From: Colias croceus
Taxonomy: Eukaryota > Arthropoda > Insecta > Lepidoptera > Pieridae
Length of the DNA stretch: 64,000 nucleotides
Direction of reading: 5' to 3'
Assembly: GCF_905220415.1 (NCBI RefSeq)
Contig: NC_059549.1
Coordinates: 4,216,001 to 4,280,000, forward strand
Shown: one piece after another, positions 1 through 10,129 of the stretch
Layout: each line of letters starts with the position of its first letter
Position numbering within the stretch: the stretch's first letter is position 1
Program-made: the position numbers and the translations under genes
Notes under the pieces: generated by a model
The model's database searches: none
Told to the model about the DNA's origin: nothing
Seen by the model: only the letters and a program-made list of their open reading frames with translations

Positions 1-125
1 TTTGCAAACGCGGGCGAAGCCGCGGGCGGAAATCTATCCTACTAATATTATAAATGCGAAAGTTTGTATGGATGTATGGATGTTTGTTACTCTTTCACGT
101 AAAAACTACTGAAAAACTACGGAAA
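1..125. mobile_element. Lepidopteran dispersed repeat fragments (two abutting ends)
   Basis: The window opens inside a repeat end reading 'gcgggcgaagccgcgggcgg', followed at once by 'tactaatattataaatgcga' and a 'gttactctttcacg' segment. The same phrases recur at 24846, 25737 and 45463. This is a very common non-coding lepidopteran repeat type; I cannot assign its superfamily (Helitron-like or LINE tail) from sequence alone. Confidence 0.6.
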
Positions 126-2865
126 TCTAGTACCTCATAAGTCATAATAGTACCTATGGGGTTCTACGTGGGTGTGTATGTATAGAGGTACAACAGATAA
201 ATCCGAGTAGTACGTAACGAGAGAATTGGTGCTTTAATACTAATGAAATAACCACCCATTACTTTTTAAGTCGATGTTTTAAGCTGAATATAAATTATAA
301 TTTATACTCCAATGAAAAATAAAAATGCAAAAAAGGTAAATAATTCGGAACCTTTCTTCTTCCCTGCCCATCGAATTGAAACATGTGAAATAAACAACTA
401 TTAAATATAACAAGTAACAATTGATGCCTACATCACCCGAAATATCCGCCATCAAATATTCAACGAGACAACAGAAATAACGTAAAAATGCCAGCAAAAA
501 ACTCTTAAAGGATCGTGTGCCTGATTGAGTTGGACGTGGGTCGAAAGAGCAAAGGTAAATCCCTCTGACCAAATACCACTTAAAGATGCCTACTTACCGC
601 CCTACAAATAAAAGCATTGAGGTACGAAATTTCTCGAAGCTTTACAAGGTCAATGTAATGGGTGAATCTTTGTTAGCTTGGTTTCGTTGAGATTAAACAT
701 TACCTATTAGTGTTTTTTCCCAAAACATGCAAAATGTCTTAAAAAATAATTAAGTACTAAGTACTTTGATAAATTAAGATAAACATAAAAGTTTGTAGTC
801 AGCTGATTTTTTTTTATCATCAACCCAAACAGTGACAACCTCGAATTTTATCACACACAAAATATCCAATCACTTACAAGAAACCTGCGGTATTTTCTAA
901 TCTTATTTTCCTGTTTTCTATATTATTGATGCCAGCTACGTTTGCAGTTCGCATTCACTTAACCAGCGTAAACTTAGCATTTACCGAGTTCCAGATAATG
1001 TAACAGACACTTCTTGTGAGTGCCACTCTAAGTTCTTAAAAGAAAAATAAACTTTAACGCCTTTGAAATGTCTTCGTGCACTTCAACGCCTGGCCGACGT
1101 AAGCAAGATTTGCACTTGGGAAAATTCCGCTCCAGAACCTTGTTAAAACTATGGACCTATTTGAATTTTGATATTTGAATATCATTACGACGTAGCAAAG
1201 AACCTTACTATGAAGATTGCTTTCAGTCACGTATCTAATGTTAAAAAGATGTGAGTTAAAAATATTACTAAGTATTTTCGTCTAAGTAATTTGACCCGTT
1301 GGAAAATTATAATAAATTGTGTAGTAGAGCACTAATAATAAACCAGTATTTTTGTTTTTACATCTAAAATATACTTTGCAAAAAAATGCTACCAAAAAAA
1401 ACGTTTGCGCTACATTTATGTTCATAAAGAAAAACGAAAGGAGGAAATTATACAAACATGAATAAAATACTACTTGTTTAAGTATGCCAGAGAAACGATC
1501 CAACATTTTAATAATGCAACAATCACAATACAGTTTCAGTCATTCTATTTGCATTATATTACACACTGCCATAAAAACAGACGACTTACAAAGAGGAATA
1601 ATAGCCTTAATATCTACATCATAAAAGATAGCTTGGCTTGAACAAATACTGCGTTAGCGAGATAAAAATTTCCGCCTGCTATCGTTCTCTATGAAAAATC
1701 GTGGAAAATATACGCCATTTGGCAAGCTTGATTTTGCCGAGTACATACAGTAACGAGCGGTTTCAGCAATAACTTAGTCGGTTTTACGAGAGGTCGGTTG
1801 CCCGTCTAAATATTTAGGGAATAATTACATGAGTGCGCGGCGTGTGTGCGTTATTAAAGCAGCTGTGCTAGAAATACGCTTCGAGAACAGAATATGGTTC
1901 TGCATTTCATATTCTTACAGAGCTCTCGGAATTACATTTTTTACACATCAAATAATTGTTACAGCATTGTTGTGTAAGAAAAAAGTTTATTGGTTTCAAT
2001 GGTAGAGGAATTATTTTTAATTTATTTTTAAACCAAAAAGTATAATAAAAATATAACTTACGTTAGGTACTTTTTTGAGATTTTATTTATTTATTTATTT
2101 ACATCACATAGAGATTTATGTTTTAAACTTGTATTCGATTCACGTATGCGTTTATTATGAAACAATCCCCTTTGATGTCATCATTTTCGAACCCCTATAC
2201 ATTTTTTAATCCAATAACCAAGATATTGAATTACACATTTGCATTTTTATTTATTTCAAAAGAGTCATATTTTTTTTTTTTGTATGTATATCTTAAAGAT
2301 TATTAGACGCTATATCAAGAAAATTTGTTGATTTAAAATTAAAATAGGTAGTATAATACTGCGACATGTTTTAGATGCAGATAATATCATTTCTTATAAA
2401 TGAGAAAAATATTATATTTTAAAGAACCTACAATATTTTTGAAATATATAAAATGACAGTATAATTATGAATCAAGTTACAAAGCTGGACATAATGTGCA
2501 ATATAAATATTATTTATATAAATATTTACATCATTTGAATAATCAATTTAATTTACCTCCAAAATTGTCTACCTACTAACACAATGTCTGACCCTTGTTA
2601 AATTGTCATAGTTACGGTACTTGAAGCACCATTAAATTTCATGTAACTAGTGTAGGTAAATGCTAATTTGGCAAACACGTATGATCCCATGAATATGTTA
2701 TTAGGGTTTATGAAAATCAACGCACACTTAGGTAGTAACCTACCTATACAATAGCAGTGACGTTTTATCAAAGCGGATTTTTTTTATAATAACCTACCTC
2801 CTTTTTTTAGTTCAATGTAATTCGATACAAAGAAAAATAACAATACCTACGTGTGATAAAAAAAC
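126..2865. other. Intergenic, no gene seen
   Basis: AT-rich sequence with short reading frames only, none of which shows a recognisable domain or codon pattern. It holds small simple repeats, such as ATTT repeats near 2085-2100. I see no exon with flanking splice sites that makes a known protein. Confidence 0.5.
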
Positions 2866-3002
2866 GTGTGTCCCGAGCACACGTGTCAAACTCAAAAGCG
2901 AAGCTTCTTCAGCAAGATTCAAACGGTAACGTGACGGTATTGCCATGACGCGACCTTGAAACTTTACTCTCAACGCGCCTAAAGATTTTTCACTTCAAAC
3001 AA
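2866..3002. mobile_element. Short MITE-like repeat (copy A)
   Basis: Shares ordered blocks with 58806-58950 in SMC3 intron 10: a small hairpin 'gtgtcccgagcacac', then 'gcaagattcaaa', 'gtgacggt', 'ttgccatgacg' and 'actctcaa'. The body is about 140 bp and non-coding. Two dispersed diverged copies indicate a mobile family. The exact ends were not resolved. Confidence 0.55.
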
Positions 3003-3354
3003 CTTATGTGATGAGGAAAATTATTTTGTTCATTCATTCAAGCTTCATTTAGGTACGCATGTAGGTACGGTATATTATCATTTTGATCGCCAATCATGAA
3101 CGTTTCGTTAAAATCTAAATATCGTTACATTATCTACCCCATTACATACTAATCACACTTTGCAACAAACTCAATGAAACAAACTTTTCGATTCATTAAG
3201 ACCGACACACATAATGTACTTAATTAACACATGCTACGTTTAATTTAATTTCACGCTCACACTAAGTGGTATAAGTCTTAGTTAATATAAATGAAAAACC
3301 AACATAGCTATATATCACGTGTCTAAATGAACGTTTATTTAACTTCTTATAATA
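3003..3354. other. Intergenic, nothing seen
   Basis: AT-rich with no reading frame or repeat that I can support. Confidence 0.4.
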
Positions 3355-3355
3355 T

Positions 3356-3545
3356 ACTAGCTTACCGCCCGCGGCTTCGCCCGCTTTCTCTAAAACGATT
3401 TGAGATTTAAACTATCCTATCTCTCAAGTTGGATCGAACTGCATCTGGTGTGCGAATTTTATTATAATCGGTTAAGTGGTTTAGGAGTCCATTGAGGACA
3501 AACATTGTGACACGAGATTTATATATAATATTAAAGAAAGATTAT
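3356..3545. mobile_element. LINE/SINE-type tail fragment
   Basis: Begins 'actagcttaccgcccgcgg' and 'cttcgcccgc', continues into 'ataatcggttaagtggttta', and ends in an AT tract. The same 'ctagctgttgcccgc.gcttcgcc' start with an 'atcggtt.agtagt' middle is seen at 32277, 39729, 56733 and 59914. It is a non-coding retroposon-type remnant. Confidence 0.55.
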
Positions 3546-5767
3546 GAAGGTATTGTTTCTTATTCTTGTTGAAAAAGCTTTTGGCTGAAAAAATAATTGA
3601 TGTATAAAAAATCGCTACTAAGTATTTTTTATGTAGGTATGTAACTACTTACCTACTTAATATTATTTCAATCTGTAATGAAAATTATGCATTAAAGAAA
3701 AAAGGAATAAATTTTAGAAATTTAAGATAACTCTAGTGGATAACTTATATGTATCTCTTATCAAAATTCCATGAATTACGAATTTTAAATGTTTAAATCA
3801 TTTTTATCAAGCTTCAAATTTCATTACTCCCCTGTAATTATACACAAACAAATCAAGAAAAAGATCCCGTCTCATTCTCGTCTCATTACCGTGGACGCGT
3901 TTAATTAAAATTCACCCTCCGCCATTGACTTTGTTTTTAGGGTTTCAGATCTCGTTATTATCACATTCCAAACGAATTTCTTTGATTCACCCCACGTACT
4001 TACAAATAACATTAGACACACATTATATTAAGGGTCACGCATATCGTTTTAGCAGATCAAACAATTTTATGTAGTACTGCCGCTGCAATGGACCGGGTTG
4101 TATAATTTTATTAACATCTGAGCACCTTTTACGAATGCGTAATGTGATAGAATCAATGTTATGATAAGGCTGAGTATCTTGTATTTAATGTAGGCGACGG
4201 GTGTATTGCTTTGAGATTTATGAATTTGAAAATTTGTTATTCAATGCGAACCTACACACAATTTGTAAATCATAATTTTATCTTTGCCTCTTTAATTATG
4301 ATTTTTGTTTTTGTTGGCAATCAATTAAATTGTTAAAAATTATTATTGAAAGCTAAAGAAAACATTCAAATCTAATTCAATACATATCATATTATATTGT
4401 ATGTGTACATAAAATTAACCTACCTACTCCTCTTTCCATAACCTAAATTCCAAACAATATATAAAACATACAACGCGCAGAACAAGCTTCCAACATAAGT
4501 GAAAAAACGTGTCGCATTAGTATGTATCACTTAAAAACCTAGGTCACTCTAATCCACATCGTTCTCAGCGATTATGCGGGTTTGAGCAAGATTGATGATG
4601 AACGAAGAACACCGACCCAACTTAGCTGAAATCCCTTAGATTATGGGGCGTAAATGGCAATTCATAGCCGTTGTACTCGCTCGTTTATACGCCGTATCGC
4701 ACTAATGAATATATCAGTTACAGGATTAGGAAAACTGTCCTGGATCCAAGTATATGACCCAGGAATAATCAATTTGCTTTGAAAAAATGGAGTGACTTGA
4801 AATCAAACTGTAAAAGTGTACCTAAGTCTACGTGATAGGTACGATGTGAAAACAAGTATTATGTTTAACCGTCTATCATGTTTAACCCATTGAGCCCCCA
4901 GCTGCAGCGGCCCGATCGGTCCACGACACAATAGATTTTCTATTGTGTCTGTGATTCCGGGGGCTGAGTTAATAATTCTATAAAACACAAAATAATGGAA
5001 AGTTCAGTTCAGATTGTTCATATAATATTATCTGTATGTTAAGATAATAAAGTACCTACCTAATTATATACCTAGTTATAAGTATTTTTATTTCATTGTG
5101 CGTCATTGTGTCATTGTGTGTGTCATGTGGACAAATATAAGGTTTTCAAGACAATATTATAATGTTATAAATATACATCACGAAAACTGTGTTTATTTGT
5201 GCATTTTTGTTATTTTCCAAGTGCTTACAATATTAATAATTAATGTAGAGGCGCAAAAATTATACTTATTTGCAATTGTTCTACGGAGAACGTCTTAGTA
5301 CTTAAAGTTAACAGAAGAAAAGGAAATTAAATTTAAAAGGTTTCTCTAAAGAAAAGAAAAATGTGGCTGAGCGAAGCAGTAAGATCGCAGTGTATTTTAA
5401 TTTGCTGAACATATTCTTGGCTACGGAATTGCATTTTAGACAGTATTCTGTATATATTTTAAACTGCATACCTAGTATATACTGATTATATTGTGCAAAA
5501 TATTACTAGTTTCACTGAAAAGTTTTAGTGGATGCGTATTTACTTAAGTCTGACGAAGATACAAATACTTATAGATAGATTTTCTTGTAGGTAATTGGTA
5601 TCATATTAAATATTATAATTCTTACTCAAGTTGTTCCGAATAAATACTTTGTACCCTTTACGTTTAGAGATTAAAATCAAACACTAGAAAATACGTTCAT
5701 AATTAATCAATTCATAGTAATAAATAATATAGAGACGAAGAAAGTTTGTGAATAAATCTGATGGAAC
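3546..5767. other. Intergenic, no gene seen
   Basis: AT-rich. Short open frames (for example 4803-4988 minus and 5098-5298 plus) have no recognisable domain and no supporting context. No repeat was recognised. Confidence 0.5.
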
Positions 5768-5850
5768 ATTATTATTTATTTATATTTTTTGGTTTTTATG
5801 GCATTCAAATGCTTTATAAATATAAATTTATAAAGAATAGAAAAAATTCG

Positions 5851-5926
5851 ATCACGAGGCGGGACTTGAACCCGCATCCTTCGCGCCATTCCGGGGCGGA
5901 TGCCTAACCAACTCAGCCACTCGTGA
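5851..5926 (-). tRNA. tRNA-like gene, array copy 1 (minus)
   Basis: On the minus strand it has a 7-bp acceptor stem (TCACGAG with CTCGTGA), a three-pair D arm with a GG-containing loop as in Ser/Leu tRNAs, and a T arm with stem GCGGG/CCCGC and loop TTCAAGT. An A box (TGGCTGAGTTGG) and a B box (GGTTCAAGTCC) are present. The anticodon arm is weak: a four-pair CGCC/GGCG stem with loop CCGGAAT puts GGA (Ser) at 34-36 but leaves C instead of U at position 33. A decoding tRNA is therefore doubtful, and a Pol III-transcribed tRNA-derived repeat is the likelier reading. A T6 run lies just past the 3' end. Confidence 0.55.
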
Positions 5927-6159
5927 CCCGCCTGAGCAATCGAATTTATTCTATCCTTTCAGTTTTATGTGTCTTAAGGGACACACCGCGCGCCATCTAT
6001 TGAGATGATTTAACAACCATTTCAACCAATATGAAGCACTTTTCAGTGAATACAATATTGTAACGATGGAACACGACCTTTCTTGAATTTATATTTTTTG
6101 GTTTTTATGGCATTCAAATGCTTTATAAATATAAATTTATAAAGAATAGAAAAAATTCG

Positions 6160-6235
6160 ATCACGAGGCGGGACTTGAACCCGCATCCTTCGCGCCATTC
6201 CGGGGCGGATGCCTAACCAACTCAGCCACTCGTGA
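6160..6235 (-). tRNA. tRNA-like gene, array copy 2 (minus)
   Basis: 309 bp on from copy 1; no difference seen. Same A box, B box and T6 terminator. Confidence 0.55.
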
Positions 6236-6468
6236 CCCGCCTGAGCAATCGAATTTATTCTATCCTTTCAGTTTTATGTGTCTTAAGGGACACACCGCGC
6301 GCCATCTATTGAGATGATTTAACAACCATTTCAACCAATATGAAGCACTTTTCAGTGAATACAATATTGTAACGATGGAACACGACCTTTCTTGAATTTA
6401 TATTTTTTGGTTTTTATGGCATTCAAATGCTTTATAAATATAAATTTATAAAGAATAGAAAAAATTCG

Positions 6469-6544
6469 ATCACGAGGCGGGACTTGAACCCGCATCCTTC
6501 GCGCTATTCCGGGGCGGATGCCTAACCAACTCAGCCACTCGTGA
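6469..6544 (-). tRNA. tRNA-like gene, array copy 3 (minus, variant)
   Basis: The only copy with a visible change: T at 6505 on the plus strand (G to A in the transcript). It converts the GGCGC segment 3' of the anticodon loop to AGCGC and weakens the already short anticodon stem. Confidence 0.5.
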
Positions 6545-6777
6545 CCCGCCTGAGCAATCGAATTTATTCTATCCTTTCAGTTTTATGTGTCTTAAGGGAC
6601 ACACCGCGCGCCATCTATTGAGATGATTTAACAACCATTTCAACCAATATGAAGCACTTTTCAGTGAATACAATATTGTAACGATGGAACACGACCTTTC
6701 TTGAATTTATATTTTTTGGTTTTTATGGCATTCAAATGCTTTATAAATATAAATTTATAAAGAATAGAAAAAATTCG

Positions 6778-6853
6778 ATCACGAGGCGGGACTTGAACCC
6801 GCATCCTTCGCGCCATTCCGGGGCGGATGCCTAACCAACTCAGCCACTCGTGA
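6778..6853 (-). tRNA. tRNA-like gene, array copy 4 (minus)
   Basis: Same sequence as copy 1 by eye. Confidence 0.55.
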
Positions 6854-7086
6854 CCCGCCTGAGCAATCGAATTTATTCTATCCTTTCAGTTTTATGTGTC
6901 TTAAGGGACACACCGCGCGCCATCTATTGAGATGATTTAACAACCATTTCAACCAATATGAAGCACTTTTCAGTGAATACAATATTGTAACGATGGAACA
7001 CGACCTTTCTTGAATTTATATTTTTTGGTTTTTATGGCATTCAAATGCTTTATAAATATAAATTTATAAAGAATAGAAAAAATTCG

Positions 7087-7162
7087 ATCACGAGGCGGGA
7101 CTTGAACCCGCATCCTTCGCGCCATTCCGGGGCGGATGCCTAACCAACTCAGCCACTCGTGA
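7087..7162 (-). tRNA. tRNA-like gene, array copy 5 (minus)
   Basis: Same sequence as copy 1 by eye. Confidence 0.55.
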
Positions 7163-7395
7163 CCCGCCTGAGCAATCGAATTTATTCTATCCTTTCAGTT
7201 TTATGTGTCTTAAGGGACACACCGCGCGCCATCTATTGAGATGATTTAACAACCATTTCAACCAATATGAAGCACTTTTCAGTGAATACAATATTGTAAC
7301 GATGGAACACGACCTTTCTTGAATTTATATTTTTTGGTTTTTATGGCATTCAAATGCTTTATAAATATAAATTTATAAAGAATAGAAAAAATTCG

Positions 7396-7471
7396 ATCAC
7401 GAGGCGGGACTTGAACCCGCATCCTTCGCGCCATTCCGGGGCGGATGCCTAACCAACTCAGCCACTCGTGA
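7396..7471 (-). tRNA. tRNA-like gene, array copy 6 (minus)
   Basis: Same sequence as copy 1 by eye. Confidence 0.55.
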
Positions 7472-7704
7472 CCCGCCTGAGCAATCGAATTTATTCTATC
7501 CTTTCAGTTTTATGTGTCTTAAGGGACACACCGCGCGCCATCTATTGAGATGATTTAACAACCATTTCAACCAATATGAAGCACTTTTCAGTGAATACAA
7601 TATTGTAACGATGGAACACGACCTTTCTTGAATTTATATTTTTTGGTTTTTATGGCATTCAAATGCTTTATAAATATAAATTTATAAAGAATAGAAAAAA
7701 TTCG

Positions 7705-7780
7705 ATCACGAGGCGGGACTTGAACCCGCATCCTTCGCGCCATTCCGGGGCGGATGCCTAACCAACTCAGCCACTCGTGA
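7705..7780 (-). tRNA. tRNA-like gene, array copy 7 (minus)
   Basis: Same sequence as copy 1 by eye. Confidence 0.55.
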
Positions 7781-8013
7781 CCCGCCTGAGCAATCGAATT
7801 TATTCTATCCTTTCAGTTTTATGTGTCTTAAGGGACACACCGCGCGCCATCTATTGAGATGATTTAACAACCATTTCAACCAATATGAAGCACTTTTCAG
7901 TGAATACAATATTGTAACGATGGAACACGACCTTTCTTGAATTTATATTTTTTGGTTTTTATGGCATTCAAATGCTTTATAAATATAAATTTATAAAGAA
8001 TAGAAAAAATTCG

Positions 8014-8089
8014 ATCACGAGGCGGGACTTGAACCCGCATCCTTCGCGCCATTCCGGGGCGGATGCCTAACCAACTCAGCCACTCGTGA
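8014..8089 (-). tRNA. tRNA-like gene, array copy 8 (minus)
   Basis: Same sequence as copy 1 by eye. Confidence 0.55.
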
Positions 8090-8322
8090 CCCGCCTGAGC
8101 AATCGAATTTATTCTATCCTTTCAGTTTTATGTGTCTTAAGGGACACACCGCGCGCCATCTATTGAGATGATTTAACAACCATTTCAACCAATATGAAGC
8201 ACTTTTCAGTGAATACAATATTGTAACGATGGAACACGACCTTTCTTGAATTTATATTTTTTGGTTTTTATGGCATTCAAATGCTTTATAAATATAAATT
8301 TATAAAGAATAGAAAAAATTCG

Positions 8323-8398
8323 ATCACGAGGCGGGACTTGAACCCGCATCCTTCGCGCCATTCCGGGGCGGATGCCTAACCAACTCAGCCACTCGTGA
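8323..8398 (-). tRNA. tRNA-like gene, array copy 9 (minus)
   Basis: Same sequence as copy 1 by eye. This is the last complete unit before the inversion. Confidence 0.55.
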
Positions 8399-8631
8399 CC
8401 CGCCTGAGCAATCGAATTTATTCTATCCTTTCAGTTTTATGTGTCTTAAGGGACACACCGCGCGCCATCTATTGAGATGATTTAACAACCATTTCAACCA
8501 ATATGAAGCACTTTTCAGTGAATACAATATTGTAACGATGGAACACGACCTTTCTTGAATTTATATTTTTTGGTTTTTATGGCATTCAAATGCTTTATAA
8601 ATATAAATTTATAAAGAATAGAAAAAATTCG

Positions 8632-8707
8632 ATCACGAGGCGGGACTTGAACCCGCATCCTTCGCGCCATTCCGGGGCGGATGCCTAACCAACTCAGCCA
8701 CTCGTGA
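8632..8707 (-). tRNA. tRNA-like gene, array copy 10 (minus, at junction)
   Basis: The tRNA-like part is complete, but its unit loses the 5' flank about 30 bp upstream at 8737, where the ATATTT spacer starts. If upstream sequence affects Pol III output, this copy would differ from the rest. Confidence 0.5.
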
Positions 8708-8977
8708 CCCGCCTGAGCAATCGAATTTATTCTATCCTTTTATATTTATATTTATATTTATATTTAAATTTATATTTATAAAGCATTTGAATGCCATAAA
8801 AACCAAAAAATATAAATTCAAGAAAGGTCGTGTTCCATCGTTACAATATTGTATTCACTGAAAAGTGCTTCATATTGGTTGAAATGGTTGTTAAATCATC
8901 TCAATAGATGGCGCGCGGTGTGTCCCTTAAGACACATAAAACTGAAAGGATAGAATAAATTCGATTGCTCAGGCGGG

Positions 8978-9053
8978 TCACGAGTGGCTGAGTTGGTTAG
9001 GCATCCGCCCCGGAATGGCGCGAAGGATGCGGGTTCAAGTCCCGCCTCGTGAT
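8978..9053 (+). tRNA. tRNA-like gene, array copy 11 (plus)
   Basis: First copy of the inverted part, and the easiest to read on the plus strand. Acceptor halves are at 8978-8984 and 9046-9052, the B box is near 9030, and T6 at 9058-9063 is a good Pol III stop. Confidence 0.55.
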
Positions 9054-9286
9054 CGAATTTTTTCTATTCTTTATAAATTTATATTTATAAAGCATTTGAA
9101 TGCCATAAAAACCAAAAAATATAAATTCAAGAAAGGTCGTGTTCCATCGTTACAATATTGTATTCACTGAAAAGTGCTTCATATTGGTTGAAATGGTTGT
9201 TAAATCATCTCAATAGATGGCGCGCGGTGTGTCCCTTAAGACACATAAAACTGAAAGGATAGAATAAATTCGATTGCTCAGGCGGG

Positions 9287-9362
9287 TCACGAGTGGCTGA
9301 GTTGGTTAGGCATCCGCCCCGGAATGGCGCGAAGGATGCGGGTTCAAGTCCCGCCTCGTGAT
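9287..9362 (+). tRNA. tRNA-like gene, array copy 12 (plus)
   Basis: Same sequence as copy 11 by eye. Confidence 0.55.
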
Positions 9363-9595
9363 CGAATTTTTTCTATTCTTTATAAATTTATATTTATAAA
9401 GCATTTGAATGCCATAAAAACCAAAAAATATAAATTCAAGAAAGGTCGTGTTCCATCGTTACAATATTGTATTCACTGAAAAGTGCTTCATATTGGTTGA
9501 AATGGTTGTTAAATCATCTCAATAGATGGCGCGCGGTGTGTCCCTTAAGACACATAAAACTGAAAGGATAGAATAAATTCGATTGCTCAGGCGGG

Positions 9596-9671
9596 TCACG
9601 AGTGGCTGAGTTGGTTAGGCATCCGCCCCGGAATGGCGCGAAGGATGCGGGTTCAAGTCCCGCCTCGTGAT
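9596..9671 (+). tRNA. tRNA-like gene, array copy 13 (plus)
   Basis: Same sequence as copy 11 by eye. Confidence 0.55.
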
Positions 9672-9904
9672 CGAATTTTTTCTATTCTTTATAAATTTAT
9701 ATTTATAAAGCATTTGAATGCCATAAAAACCAAAAAATATAAATTCAAGAAAGGTCGTGTTCCATCGTTACAATATTGTATTCACTGAAAAGTGCTTCAT
9801 ATTGGTTGAAATGGTTGTTAAATCATCTCAATAGATGGCGCGCGGTGTGTCCCTTAAGACACATAAAACTGAAAGGATAGAATAAATTCGATTGCTCAGG
9901 CGGG

Positions 9905-9980
9905 TCACGAGTGGCTGAGTTGGTTAGGCATCCGCCCCGGAATGGCGCGAAGGATGCGGGTTCAAGTCCCGCCTCGTGAT
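9905..9980 (+). tRNA. tRNA-like gene, array copy 14 (plus)
   Basis: Last copy. It is followed by T6 and then, within about 30 bp, the right-hand 14-bp flanking repeat at 10010-10023. Confidence 0.55.
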
Positions 9981-10129
9981 CGAATTTTTTCTATTCTTTA
10001 TAAATTTATATTATTATTTATTTTTACTACATCTGAGAAAATTACATAGCTTCAGGTACCTACTCTTAAATGAGATAACTGAAACTTTTAGACCCAAATC
10101 AAAGTGAAGAAACACGAAACCAAACCCTC

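Larger units (their letters stand above)
5768..10023. repeat. Inverted array of 14 tRNA-like 309-bp units
   Basis: Ten units lie in one orientation, with the marker 'ggtttttatg' at 5791, 6100, 6409, 6718, 7027, 7336, 7645, 7954, 8263 and 8572. Four inverted units follow, with its complement at 8795, 9104, 9413 and 9722. The step is exactly 309 bp throughout. By eye the units are almost identical; one substitution was seen in the third unit (T at 6505). Unit ten is cut at about 8737, and an ATATTT-rich spacer (8738-8766) separates the two orientations. Each unit carries a 76-nt tRNA-like sequence, a T6 run and the phrase 'gcgcgccatctattgagatg'. The 14-bp string attattatttattt occurs at 5768-5781 and again at 10010-10023, bracketing the array, although it is AT-rich. 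Such uniformity means recent amplification, gene conversion or an assembly artefact. Confidence 0.95.

Noticed and set aside
5768..10023. CRISPR-like or ordinary tRNA gene cluster
   Set aside because: Units are 309 bp, with no unique spacers and no cas genes in a eukaryotic setting. The anticodon loop does not fit a normal decoding tRNA, so only 'tRNA-like' is claimed.
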